From Melastoma dodecandrum (Eukaryota > Streptophyta > Magnoliopsida > Myrtales > Melastomataceae): a DNA stretch of 64,000 bases. The notes beneath the pieces are model-generated. The model was not told where the DNA came from, ran no database searches, and saw only the letters and a program-made list of their open reading frames with translations. Of the stretch, positions 21,635-33,273 are shown in pieces. The DNA lies in NCBI GenBank assembly GCA_029817715.1, contig JARUPY010000397.1, positions 7,440,001-7,504,000 on the forward strand, in the 5' to 3' direction. How positions within the stretch are numbered: the stretch's first letter is position 1; every line of letters starts with the position of its first letter. Made by a program: the position numbers and the translations under genes.

Positions 21635-22978
21635 CTACATCCTCGGCCTTGTCCCGGTCATGGTTGCCTTTGCTGACGTGGACTCCGTGTAGGCGACAAT
21701 TTCCGGGTCAGTCTGGAACCGTTTCATCTCTTCGTCCTTAAGGGCCACGTAGGCCTCCATCGATTTTCCTTCCTTTCCGTCGACAAAGATCACATGGTTC
21801 ATCCGCGACGAGCCCGCGAACCCGACCCATTCAGGCTTCCCCCACCCGAAGTCAGCTTCGTAGACTGGAAACCTGCTGAGACTCGCAAAGTTCAGGGTGT
21901 CCAATGGCATGTCCCCCCTCGGCTTCCCCTGGGCTCGGTCCAGCCTCTCCTTGAGGAATTCTATCTGAAGTCTTGTTTCTCGGAACTTGGTTGTGAACTC
22001 GGGACTGTTTGCTCCAGCCACTGCGTCCCTCACGAGCGGAATCAGCTTACAGTCACTTGTCTCATTGCCATCCCTCGTGAAAGGCAACTCGAAGTGGAAG
22101 GTTGTGATGATGTTACCGAAGGCACTCGCCGCCAAGGGTGGGCTGAGTCTTGGACGCAGGTTTATGACGTACGACACCATGTATTTTATGTGGTCCACAT
22201 TGGGGGATGCCTTTAGGGTCACTTGGACGTGTCTCTGGAGGATGAACTCCGTGAGGGCATCGACTCGGCTAAGTCGAAGCTCATGGCCATATTTGCCTCG
22301 AATGGCAGCCAAGGACTCATCACTAAACACAAATCTCTTGGTGACCAGGGTCTCCACAGGAACAACCAAAGGGTCATGATCGATCGGGCTCATTCCAGGG
22401 AATATTTCATCCGACACAATTCTAGGAATGAGGGAACCCCAATCCTCCCTCTTGAGACTTCCGCTGCGAGTAATCCCAGCCCAGCTCCGAATGAACTCAA
22501 AGTAAGACGAGGCATCTCCGACCCTGTGCGAGACACCTATTCCAATCGCAACCCCGCCGCACTCAAAGATGTTGAACTGCACGGCTGCGACATAATCTTC
22601 CTGAGCAGATATCCCAGCAGGAAATAGCCGCTCCAAGTTGGGGCACAAGTCATCGGCACTAACCAGAACATCCGAGAGACGGCAACTCACCCGAGTCTCG
22701 GTGAATCGGACACCCTCGTCGTCGCAGTCGATAAAGAGGTTTCCAACGATGCGGCCGGCAAGAGGGTAGAACAGGGTAAGGGCCTCGGAGAGGGATCGCT
22801 TAAGGACAGAGGAGCAGGGGCTGGGGTGGGGGACTTGGTGGTGGGAGAAGAAGTAGACGAAGGGGGTGAGGATGCGGGGCTCCAGCTGATCGAGGAAGGA
22901 GAGGCAGTGGCGTCGGAGGTGGGGAGGGGTGGGGTTGGAGGGCTTGATCATCTCCGACCTTATTACCTTCACCTCCAT
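21635..22978 (-). CDS. BAHD acyltransferase, vinorine-synthase-like
   Basis: This intact 447-residue protein has the family's usual length. BAHD enzymes transfer acyl groups from acyl-CoA to alcohol or amine acceptors in plant specialised metabolism and are cytosolic. The catalytic HxxxD motif is HRVGD (about residues 151-155), and the structural DFGWG motif is at about 376-380. The N-terminus (EVKVIRSEMIKPSNPTPPHL) and the FYPLAGRI motif are typical of the vinorine-synthase-like clade. I chose the ATG at 22978 because homology starts there; an in-frame ATG 30 codons upstream (23068) lies beyond a TATA-like box. There is no intron. Substrate cannot be told from sequence. This is the only intact cellular gene seen in the window. 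Confidence 0.92.
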   Translation of the reverse strand: MEVKVIRSEMIKPSNPTPPHLRRHCLSFLDQLEPRILTPFVYFFSHHQVPHPSPCSSVLKRSLSEALTLFYPLAGRIVGNLFIDCDDEGVRFTETRVSCRLSDVLVSADDLCPNLERLFPAGISAQEDYVAAVQFNIFECGGVAIGIGVSHRVGDASSYFEFIRSWAGITRSGSLKREDWGSLIPRIVSDEIFPGMSPIDHDPLVVPVETLVTKRFVFSDESLAAIRGKYGHELRLSRVDALTEFILQRHVQVTLKASPNVDHIKYMVSYVINLRPRLSPPLAASAFGNIITTFHFELPFTRDGNETSDCKLIPLVRDAVAGANSPEFTTKFRETRLQIEFLKERLDRAQGKPRGDMPLDTLNFASLSRFPVYEADFGWGKPEWVGFAGSSRMNHVIFVDGKEGKSMEAYVALKDEEMKRFQTDPEIVAYTESTSAKATMTGTRPRM

Positions 22979-23043
22979 GTGGGAAATTTTTCTGAGGAAC
23001 AACTTTATCCTCTTTCCCTTTCTCTTTTTGTCATTTGACAGAG

Positions 23044-23053
23044 ATGATATAAA
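23044..23053 (-). promoter_or_regulatory. Candidate TATA box of the intact BAHD gene
   Basis: On the minus strand CTTTATATCA lies about 70 bp upstream of the chosen start codon, a normal plant distance. The call rests on position and composition only. Confidence 0.4.
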
Positions 23054-24546
23054 GGATGGATACTTCATTTTAAGGTCACGTAAGGCTGTTTTATACTCGA
23101 ATACTACTTGTCCTATACCTTTTTTTGAATACGATACTATATCCGTGTGAAGTACTACTTACTCTTCCGATAAATATATTTTAGTATCCGTTATCAATTT
23201 TTTAATCATATAATTTTAATTATCTCCTAAGTAATTAACATACCACCTAATATTTCTTCATACCTCAATATATATTTAAATTTTTACAATTTTAAAATTC
23301 TTAAACTGAGATTCTTGATAAATTGAAAATAGAAAATGTCGGGTGTCTTTTGGCCATTCATTACATCTGAAGTAGAAATTATAAACTAACAAAAAAAAAA
23401 GGGAATTATAAACTAAAATTTAATCTTCCTTTAGTATGAATTCAAAATTAAGTGGTAGGTATCTGTTGGTCATTCCGAACCATACCAAATTTATTTTGGA
23501 TTTTTCTTTTTAAACCAAACCAAATCTGATTTAAGTTAAACCGAATTTAACCAAATCAAAATATTTTGATTGGATTTAGTTAAAATGTGTAACTCAAACT
23601 AAAAGTTGTGAAACTATTTTTTTTAAGGAAATTTATATATTGTAGCTAGATAAGAATTAGTGATTCAATGTTTTTTATTTTCTTTTTATAATTTATACAA
23701 TTTAGTTCAAAATTAAATAAAACACAATATAGTCTCATAAAACAATTTAGATTTCAGTTTGGTTCGAATATTAAGATGGCTCAAATTCAAACCTGAACCG
23801 AAATATATTATTCAGTTTCTATTTGTTCGACCTGAAAAATTTTAAATCAACCTTAATGGAAAGAAATTGGTTGGGTACAGCATAAATTCTATGTATAAGT
23901 CGTAGGCATTTCCTAATTTTTTTTTAGGTTTAGGCGTCTGGCTATGTCATTTATATGCTAATTCAAAGTTGTTGATGGTTTAAATATATAAATATATTTA
24001 TCGGATAAGCAAACGTAAATATTAAATTATTAATTATTCGTTGGACATTTAAAAAAGTAGGAGACATAAAAGTATTCGACGCGAATCCGAAAATTATCAA
24101 AGACGGAGTATCCGAATATTCGAGTTCGAACACGGGTATAGAATATTGTTTCTGTCCGTGCTATAATAATTCAAGGAACTTGGGGCCACGGCCGAAGAGT
24201 AAATATTCCGGATCCAAAGAAAAGAGAATCGGACTCTTTTTAAAACGTGAATTTTGTGGCTCAATCATTGCTCCTCACAAGTTTACCTTTTTCCTTTGTC
24301 TGATACGTGGTGGTATTCTTAAAAAAAAAATGTCAAATAAATCTGCATAAAGAGTAGTAGTAGTTCCGGAGGACACGTGGGATGATTCGGGAATAAGAAA
24401 CCGCTCTATATCTCTGAAAATAAAAAGAAAGCAAGGGTGTGTCTGAGTAAATCTTTAAAATAAATTATAATAAAGAAATTATGTAAAGAAAAAAAAAAAC
24501 GTGAAAAGTCTGACTTGTGTTCATAAGAAGTAGAGAGCCGGTGATT
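23054..24546. other. BAHD upstream region and AT-rich spacer
   Basis: No gene is seen. About 23475-23850 is bounded by CCGAACCATACCAAAT and by CAGTTTGGTTCG in opposite orientation, which is the look of a degraded MITE. Elsewhere there are oligo-A tracts and stops in all frames. Confidence 0.45.
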
Positions 24547-24790
24547 GTTTTTCCTTCGTGTCAATGACAATGAAATAAATCAAAAAGGGTGTTAGGGTTC
24601 TTGTCACATAGGTGATTTAGGACGAATTGAAATTCCTCATTTCCTGGTTTTTGGTTCCTCTTCCTCGTATTCCTCGTTTCCTGGGTTTTAGGGTTAATGT
24701 TCCTCGATTCCTTCATTGTTCTTCCTTCTGGTTGTATTGTTTGTGTTTATTTGTTGATTTTCTGAAGGTTCTTCGAGTGGGTTTTCTGAA
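24547..24790 (+). repeat. Left inverted arm of the Mutator-like element
   Basis: It matches the reverse complement of 26700-26890 at roughly 75-80 percent by eye. It includes the words CGATTCCTTCATTGTTCTTC and TTGTGTTTATTTGTTGATTT. Confidence 0.65.
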
Positions 24791-24957
24791 TGGGTTGTTT
24801 GTATGGTTTGTGTCAGTTTCTTGATTTTGTAAGGGTTCTTGGGTCGGGTTTTCTGAATAGGTTATTTGGAGGTTTTGGGTTTATGATTCCACGAACTGTT
24901 ACGCCTGTGTGTATAGGTGTTATCCATTATTATTGTCAAATGTACAGGTTGATAATT

Positions 24958-25486
24958 ATGAGTCGTAGCAAGAGCTTTGAAACAGCTGCGGTCTCGGCAA
25001 ATTTCAATTCTGTTACTAGTGAAAGAAGGTGCAAACATGGGCTGCGAGCTGTATTGTACACCTCCTGGAGTAGAAGTAATCCAGGCAGACGATTCTTTCG
25101 TTGTCCAGTGTGGAAGGTTGTCTATACTTGTTGTTTCTGTATCTGTCTATGGTTGTTTTACATGAATACAATGTCCAATGTCCTGTATGTTGTTATTATC
25201 TGATTTATGTGATTGTACATTTATTTGTTTGCAATAGGATGATGATTGTTGCTTCTTCACCTAGTTTGACGAAGTTATCCCCCCTCGCCCGAAAGAAATA
25301 ATATCGCACCTTGTTGAGACGAAAAAGATGTTAGAAGGTAAGCTTGAGATGATGCAAAAGAGGCAATCTGCAATGGAAGATGTAATCAAGCATCTTGAGG
25401 ATGAGGTGATCAAGTATAAGATGTTGCAGTCATCTCATCAGTTGGAACAAAGTGCAAATCAAGTGTTGATGAAAAAAATTAGATAG
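24958..25486 (+). pseudogene. GRF-type zinc-finger protein gene with one premature stop
   Basis: Two exons (24958-25116 and 25238-25486) are joined by a GT-AG intron of 121 bp. Exon 1 encodes RCKHGLRAVLYTSWSRSNPG followed by RRFFRCPVW, the core of a plant GRF zinc finger. Such fingers bind single-stranded nucleic acid in better-studied proteins. Exon 2 encodes DDDCCFFT, then a TAG stop where the family has W, then FDE and a C-terminal coiled coil (KKMLEGKLEMMQKRQSAMED). Total length would be 135 residues, a normal size for small plant GRF proteins. One TGG-to-TAG change is the only visible damage. It lies inside a Mutator-like element and may be an element gene. Confidence 0.75.
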
Positions 25487-26151
25487 AGATTTAAAGTTGA
25501 TGAGTTTTGTTGTAGTGGTTTTAATCAGTGTTGTTGTATATACAACCCTGACATAGTTGTGGTGTTATCTATTAAGAATTAGTTCTCCTGATACATTAAG
25601 CTGGAACATTGTAAGTTTGTACTATAATGAACATTGTCAGTTTGCAACATCTACTTAAATTCAAAATAAGTTGCCATACATTAATACATAAAGCTGTCTA
25701 ACCAGAATCACTAACAAAAGTTGTCTAACATATCCATTCATGACTGTCTAAAAGATTAATCATACACGTACAATCAGACTCATTAACAAAAACTGTCTAA
25801 CATATTCATTCAGGGCTGTTCAATCTCATCAATTCAGGGTTGTCCGAGCTCAGGCAACAACTCTCCAGTTTAAGCTGCTTGACTCGAACATACACCCCTT
25901 ATCTTACTACAATTCCTCCTATTATGCCCTTCTTTGCCACACAACTTACACTTTACTCTCCAGTGATGACCAGAACCTATAGTATATAATATATTTAAGG
26001 TTTAGAAAAATGTAAAAACATATAATAAAGCCTCATCATGTTCAACCACATTAGTTACAGAACCTTTTATATCCACATTAATAGCACCACCAACATCTTC
26101 AATTTCAGGATAAACTCCAGCCACCCTCTCCTGGACATCCACATTATGTAT

Positions 26152-26610
26152 CTATGTCCTGGTGTGGCTCTGGATACCCACATCTCCTTCATCTACTCCA
26201 GTATCACCAATATTCTCATCACTGTCAGTAAGACTAAGACTAATATCAAAACTAGTGTCCTCAAATGGATCTAATTCCTCCACTGCCTCATCCAATACTT
26301 CATGGTTAGTTCCCCACTCCATCACCGTCCCTTCATAGTAAATACTCAAAGTTGAACCATTGGGATATGCATCACGCATCTCTAAAACATACTTGTCACT
26401 AAAAATTTCCTTCACACTATCATCTGGAAGAGCATGTCACATTTTCTTGACACTGAAACCAGAATCATTGGAAAAGGTTACCAAGGTGAAATAGCCCATC
26501 AGATCGCAATCTACTTTGCTAAATTTAAACACCCTACCACCAACGTACTGAAATATGTTCCCATGCGACACTACACCACCTACATGCATGTCCATCAAAA
26601 GGCGCTTCAT
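26152..26610 (-). pseudogene. MULE transposase N-terminal (PB1-like) fragment
   Basis: The minus-strand frame reads HVGG, then FQYVGGRVFKFSKVDCDLMG followed by YFTLV, and then an acidic stretch (EEPLDPFEDTSFD-like) typical of the linker after the domain. It fits the PB1-like region found at the start of many plant MuDR-family transposases, with a YVGG motif followed by a conserved D. A stop interrupts it at about 26436-26438. The zinc-finger and DDE parts are missing. Confidence 0.55.
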
Positions 26611-26699
26611 TTTGACCTGTCCACAATCAAGAACCCGTTAGGTATGTGAAACAATCTACTGCAACAACCCAAGCAAACCCAGGTATGAACCATACAAAC

Positions 26700-26890
26700 A
26701 ACAACCCCTAGAAAATCAAGAAATAGACACAAACCATAAAACCGGAAGGAAGAACAATGAAGGAATCGAGGAACAACAACCAAAAACCCAGGGAATGAGA
26801 AATTTCAAATCATCCCAAATCACCTCCATCACAAGAACCCTAACCCCCTTCTTGATTTATTTCATTGTCATTGCCACGTAGAAAAAACAA
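26700..26890 (-). repeat. Right inverted arm of the Mutator-like element
   Basis: It is the counterpart of 24547-24790. Outside it, up to about 27060, AT-rich sequence of Mutator-end type continues without a partner on the left. Confidence 0.6.
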
Positions 26891-27060
26891 ATGACACGTA
26901 TTAACTTGTTAGAGACACGTTAGATAATCGAAACGCTAAATGAAGAAATCGCAAACGCCGTTACGAATAGGGCAAAATTGAAAACAAAAATTGATTTAAG
27001 GCCAAATTGAAAACTTTTAAAACGTTAGGCCAAAACGTAAAGTTGGCAAATTTATTGAGT

Positions 27061-28055
27061 CAAATATTGATATTTTGTTACCATACTCTCACCAGGCTTC
27101 GTTTTGGATTCTAACAATAAAATAAAATTAAATAATTTTTTCTGGTAATATTAGGTGCCACAAGAATCATTATCAAGGAGGACACCGGCCTTAAAGATAT
27201 AATATATTTACATTGATTGACTTGCCGTCAAAAAGTGTCCCACTTTAGAAAATCACGACAAAAGTTGGGATGAGAACGCGTACGAATGTCCGAGTCATTT
27301 ATTATTTTGTATTCTGTTTTTCAAATAGTTGGTCAATTTATAAAGTAATATAAGTTTCTAATTTTCTTTGAAATGAATTAAAAAAACGAATCATTTTGTT
27401 AATATAGTGCATGTGGAAAGGGTGACATTAGATTTTATTAAAAATTTCGTGAGGGTAGTAAAGGATCTGTGGATCAATCCAAACGTCAAAGTTGGCCACG
27501 TTTGCCTGGTCCAGCCGCGCAATAAAATTAAAGGTCTGATCTGACCTGATCCATAGCACTGTCGATAACGACAACTAACAATAATCAACAATTTGAGCGT
27601 TATATCAAATTTATAAAAATCGTGGCAATTATTATGATAGGATGATTGATGAGTTGTGGTTTTCACTATTTTGTTTTAAGGAAACATATCATCATAGGGG
27701 GTAGGCCTTTCTCTTCAGCACTCAGTCACTCACTTGGGTCTACATGTAATTAATTACATGATGGCTATGATTCGCCTGTCAAACATACCAACACGCTATT
27801 TCTTAGGTGCATAAAAAAGATTGGGATCGCTCCACCAAGTTTCAAGCGGGAGATCGATATAATCATGTAGCAATTCCTTATTCTTTGACTTTGATGTGGT
27901 CTGAAGATTAAAACTATCAAATTAAACGGGGTTCCTATCTGGAGGTGCTCCGTTTGTTTAGAAGCATAAATTCTGTACCACATATCTCGGTATCATATAT
28001 AGATTAACAGTTCAGAATGTGATTTCAAAGCGCACGAGACCTTTAGGGAGGTAGC
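27061..28055. other. Spacer without recognised features
   Basis: Short open frames on the minus strand (27391-27666, 27765-27983) have no domain resemblance. No repeat ends or RNA genes are evident. Confidence 0.45.
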
Positions 28056-28643
28056 TGTGGAAATACATCAGGCGAAGACTTGCGGCCGAAGCAGTTACCG
28101 GCGAAAGGCTATCGGGAGGCTAGAGTTGCTAGACGAAGACAAGGTGATCAATCACTGATACAATCGATCAGTGATTGTCATACGAAGATTTCGGACGATC
28201 TCGAGACATGCAAGAAAATCGTTGCCAAGGTTGCTCAGATAGAAAGGAGATATTCCACGAAGACCGACATCATAGACACGAAATATATCTACAATATTTC
28301 ATTTTCGTGTTCACGTAGGGCTAGCATAATATAAATAGTTGTTCTTATATATTGTACATGACACCTCTCTACAGATGGACATACAGTCTTTTAAAACTTT
28401 CAAGCATTCAGGCGTTCAAGCATCTCGACGTTCTTGCGATCTTGCTCCTTCCGAAGGCATCATCGATGGCATCCAAAAATGCTTCCGCTTAGGGTGTCGT
28501 TCTCCTGCTTTCTTCCTTCTTCTTTATTTAAAATGACGACTACACACACATTCAATGACCCTCCGAGTACCAGTTACTCGTAATGCCGAAGATTTCCGAC
28601 GCGTTCGGATCCGGCTTGTCCAATAGTCACTTCCGGAGCGAAA
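28056..28643 (+). repeat. 5' LTR of element C (left edge tentative)
   Basis: The right end GGAGCGAAA lies seven bases before the primer site. A TATA box (AATATAAATAG) is at about 28327-28337. TGTGGAAATACATC at 28056 is the best candidate start, because GGGAGGTAGC before it mimics a tract-LTR junction, but no second LTR is available to prove it. Confidence 0.5.
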
Positions 28644-28649
28644 CGCCTT

Positions 28650-28667
28650 TGGCGACCACGGCGGGAG
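28650..28667 (+). other. Primer binding site of element C
   Basis: TGGCGACCACGGCGGGAG follows the LTR end and corresponds in place and sequence to the site of element A at 4653. Confidence 0.65.
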
Positions 28668-28678
28668 TAAGGCCAACA

Positions 28679-31600
28679 ATGCCGAAAACCAGGAGTGATA
28701 ATAATTCGAACAACCTCGAGGATAATCACTCCGACGGGGAAAAAAATGGCGAGGACAAATACCCAAATCCGAATATGGATGGGGAATTGTCCGCTATCAT
28801 GGGTGCCCTCCCACTCTTAATGGAGAGAGTCAGCGCTATCGATAAGAAGCATGATGCCTTTAAGGAGAAAATCGGCTCTAAGATAGATGTTGCCGTCCAA
28901 AATCTAGAGACCATATCGGGGATACCCATTAACAGCCCTGGTAAGGAGAAGGGTGAATTGGCCACCAAACACTACTTCTACTATGATGCCTATAGGGCGT
29001 CCATAGTAGAAGGAAAGAGAAAGGCCGACATCGATGGTATCCCCAGTGTCTCTACAGGCTTCAAAGGGCTAGCCCATAGTAATTCTCCACTTGTGATCAA
29101 CAAGGGCGGAACAACTGAATGACAAGATCACCAGGCTGTATATGAACCTCCGTTCTAAAGGAAGGAGAGCTTTTATAGGCCGTTGGAAAACGAGCAATTC
29201 CGTTCTCTCGAGGAGAATCGACACCCTAAATACATTCCTTAACTCATACGTGGAAGGGGAATGGTATTGTAGTAGCGATGGCCCCGCCCGGTCTTATGCT
29301 TGAGATAAGGGATTACATGGCCAGACTGGTTGAGCAAGCAATCCCGGGGTAAATGACATGAACGAGGTTGAACTCTACCGTGCCCCTTACCCTAAGAATA
29401 TTGACCAGGACTATCCCTTCCCAAGTGAATATCGTGTGCCTGAATTTTCCCATTTCTCGAGCGAAGAAGGTATATCTCCCGGTGGAGCATATTGCCCGCT
29501 TTACCCACCAGGCCGGGGAAGCTGCCACTAATGGTACTGGAAGCTTCGCCTGTTTCCTAGCTCTCTTATAGGAGCAGCCTTTAAGCGGTATCTGAACCTA
29601 ACCCCGAATTCGGTGATGAACTAGGAAGAGATGCCAGTGCAATTCATGTTGTCGTTCGCACAAAGTAACCCAATGTAGGATCTTACCCATATGAAGCAGC
29701 AATCTAGGGAACCTGTGGCAGACTTCCTGAACCTGTGAGGTGCAAGACTTCTGCGTCTGAAGTAGAGCTCATAGCTGTAGCTCAGGATTCCCTCCTTCTC
29801 GGGTATAGGATAAAGCTAGAAGGGAAAATCTTTAGGGATTAGAACGAGTTGCCAGAAGAGCCATCCGTTATGAAAATCTGCTCATCGAGAAAACTCATGA
29901 GAAAGGAAGCCTAATCACAGGTCCTTTAGTAATCTATTAAGCGGAACATGTGGTAGATGTCAACGTCACGGAATATGTAAAAGGGCATCCCCTGACCTGC
30001 GAACAATTGACTAAGAAAAGCTTTAGAGCCAGAGCCTCTCAAAAAATGCAAGAGGAGAGAAAATACTCCTTTGACGAAGAGAAAGCCGATGAGATATTCG
30101 AGTTCGTGCTCCAAAATGGACGAATCCGATTGAAAACAGGCCTTCAGCTCCCTTGCACTGATAGAGCGAGGTCTAAGAACTTCTGCAAGTGGCATGGGTC
30201 ATTTACCCATACTACTAGAGACTGCATTACGTTTAGAAACTTGGTGTTAGATCTAATAGAATCTAAGTAGTTGCACTTCCCCGACTTGAGGGACCTGGCT
30301 TTGACTGAGTTACAACCTTTTGGTGACCCAGTCGAAATTAACTCCCTCGATGTCAACTGCCTAACAATCTCCCCTTCAATGATGCATGGAGATTGAGATC
30401 AATCAAACAAGACTGGCGAGACAATAATCGCCAACATGCACTTCAAGCGGTTGGTGAGCAAAGGGATGCTTCAATTCACTGCCGGTCTCAAAACCATGCA
30501 ACATGACCGTTGTCGTTGGCACATGGATGCTTAACACGCCACGGATCGATGCCTCACTTCCAGAAAGTACTTGTTGAGCGAAAGAAAAGTAGAGTGGTAT
30601 GACCTTAACCACCTCGAGGAGATGGCCATGGGGATCAACAATGGTAGTAGGGTGCAGCAACGCTCGGTGAAACACCAAGAGTGGAAAGGTACTTCACCGA
30701 CTGGAGTGATGGAGCTCCACATACCTGAAGAACTCTTAAGACGAGGGGTTGGGAGAAAGTGAAAATACCTAAAAGGAACCTTACGACAAAAAACTTCCCA
30801 GGCGATGTGATATTTTTCGCCTCAGACCTCAGTAGGCAAATGGGAGTACGGAGCGACAGACTAACACGTCGGATCGCCCTCGAAGCAACAAGGATGTTAT
30901 GAGAGACAGGACCTCGCTAGCCCGATTTCTGACAGCTGACATACTTTATTACAGGTGCAAACCCATAGGGCGCATAAGGTACTCATCACTCAGATGTGCC
31001 AGCCTTGCTGCAAATAGTCTTTCCTAGTGCTAGCCAGTATGGCCACTTAAGCGAGGATCAAGATAGAGGCGGTTGACCCTCCATCAAGTAACACACCTGA
31101 TTCCGAGTCAACATATCTCAAGCCCTCCTATTTATGAGAGATTCTGAAAGGGTTATGACCCACGTAAAAGGGAATTCGTTCGGGTTGATGATTACCTGCA
31201 ACTTCTTAAACATTTACACTATGTCCGCATTCCGAACATCCTCCAGTAGATATATGGCAGAAGGTAGGCAGGGGGGCACAACCCCAGCCACCCACCGAGT
31301 GGACGAAAAGGCTAAAAGAGAGAAGAGAGTGACGTGCCGCAGAAAAATGCGCCAGACTGGCAACCTCCGATGCTTAGAAAACTAAGGCATCAAGCAAAAA
31401 GGACCTCGCGTCCAATACGCTGAGCGACTACAACCCAATTCAGTCCAGAACTTCACTCGAAACAAATGGGACTGGTTGCAACGTCTTCATGTTACCGGCC
31501 AAGTTTGCGGGCGGAAATCAATACAGAAGGTAGTCTACTATTTCCCTCTGGCCGCAAGAACATCACTGAAGCACCGCAGAACTTCCCGAGCGGATGGCTG

Positions 31601-33030
31601 AGAGAGCCTTCTGCGTCGCTTTGGAGGCACATGTTCCAGCTGAACATTCAGGCTACGTTTAATAACGTGGCAATTCACCATGTTCTTGTTGATAATGGAG
31701 CAACTTTCAACGTACTTCCTGTCGAAGCATATGGACATTTGGGGAGCGATGTAGCCAAGTTGGAAAAGACTAACGTGAACATCAGCGGCTTTAACGGGAC
31801 TACCTCCTCCTGCTTAGGTGTGGTGTCCATCCAACTTCACGTCCGCATACAAGAAAAGAAGATGGCTGTCTTTGTCATCGATATAAAGCCATCTTTTTAG
31901 TGCCCTACTTGTGAGGGATTGGTTGCACAAGGTAGGCGCCATACCTTCCACTCTCCACCAAGAACTTCTGCTGTTGGGAAAACACGGTTTAGAGGTTATC
32001 ATGGGGCAAGTAGGCAAAAGTGATAACAGTTCCTATGTATGTGCAGAGGCAGTGAAACAAGTTAAAGACACGACACTAAAGCAAAGACACGCAGTGGGAG
32101 ACCCATATGTTGGACCCTTAGGCGAAGTGTGCTAAGAATTCCCGGTGTCATACGATGGACCGCCCTTGGCAGCGTCACAACAGCTAATCATTCCGACTAG
32201 ATGGGGAGACAAACTGGAGCCGAAAGTTGAAGAGGACTTGAAACCGCTCGAGAGAGATGTGCGCGAAGCAGGGTTAGAAGGCGATGACGCCAACCAGGGG
32301 GTAGAGACGAACTTGGAGCCGACAGACTCCTCGACTTACCTTCGCCCAATGGAGAGTGACACACTCGACCCAATATCGGACGTCCTAGAGCGACTAGATA
32401 AATATAGGGCGTCCAAAATAAATGGAGAGCAATGTAGTGTACTCCACAGACATGCCAAGATATGTCAGATATTCATTCAATTAATAAAGAAGTCCCTAAT
32501 ACTTCTATTGTCCCTTACGATCCGCTAAGCAAAATCAACCTAGGGACCACCAAGGCACCACATGTTACCACCTTAGCTCGCTGCTGAGCGAAACAGAGTC
32601 AGGAATCATTAAAAAGGTATTGCACGCTTACATGGATTGTTTCGCCTGGGACTACACGGAGGTGCCTGGCCTAGACTGAAATCTGGTCTAGTATCGTCTC
32701 CCAATGAACAGTAACTTCAAACCTATGAAACAAACCCCAAGAAGGATGTCCCAGAAAGTAGTCCAGATAATCTACGATGAACTCAAGAACCTGTTCAAAG
32801 CCCGCTATATAAGGACGGCAAAATACGTGGACTGGATATCTAACATATTCACTGCCATTAAAAAGAACGGCAAGATCGGAGTATGCATAGGCTTCCACGA
32901 TTTGAACAAGACAACACCTAAAGACGTGTACCCAATGCCGGTCGTAGATGATCTAATAGATAAAGTGGTCGGACATGAGTTGTCCTCTATGATTGGGTAC
33001 TCTGGTTACAATTAGATATTCATCACTGAA
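28679..33030 (+). pseudogene. gag-protease-RT region of element C, broken
   Basis: A gag N-terminal part (28679-29122) has a coiled-coil-like helix. Gag core remains (29440-29530) show PVEHIARFTHQAGEAA. Knuckle 1 (CKWHGSFTHTTRDC, about 30184-30225) and a second knuckle-like CxWHMDA..HATDRC (about 30510-30555, with a stop inside) follow. The retropepsin has VLVDNGATFNVLP (31683-31722), and its frame ends at a stop in 31898-31900. Reverse transcriptase begins at about 32704 with the fingers motif DLNKTTPKDVYPMP and ends near 33030 at GYSGYN, before the YxDD box. The lost part includes the catalytic aspartates, so the protein could not work even without the stops. Confidence 0.8.
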
Positions 33031-33273
33031 GAAGATGGTGGTGCGTGCGACTATTTCGACGGGAAATGGACGCCGAATTAGGAAGGTCTTTTCCAGGTAG
33101 TTGAGACCCACCTAGTGAAGTCATATCGCCTAGGGGGCTTGACGGGTCAGTGCATGATCTCAAAATCAACAGCAACTATTTATAAAGATACAAGCCAACG
33201 ATATGGGAAGCACACAAGCACAATATTTCAAAACAGTTCCCCGAAATATGGGAACAATACAAACATAAAAGGT

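Larger units (their letters stand above)
24547..27060. mobile_element. Mutator-like element with long inverted ends and a GRF zinc-finger gene
   Basis: 24547-24790 and 26700-26890 are long inverted repeats. Shared words in order include GACAATGAAATAAATCAA, GGGTTCTTGT, TGTTCCTCGATTCCTTCATT and GTTCTTCCTTC. The right side continues outward to about 27060 with Mutator-like end sequence (GGCCAAATTGAAAAC, GGCAAATTTATTGAG), whereas the left outer end is lost. Between the arms lie a GRF zinc-finger gene on plus and a MULE PB1-like N-terminal fragment on minus. No transposase catalytic domain is present. The class call combines the long inverted ends with the PB1-like fragment. Confidence 0.65.

Noticed and set aside
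22223..22627. Plus-strand frames over the intact BAHD gene
   Set aside because: They are shadows of the minus-strand coding sequence, which has complete family motifs.
23068..23068. Upstream ATG adding 30 residues to the intact BAHD protein
   Set aside because: The extension is basic and unlike the family, and it starts upstream of the likely TATA box.
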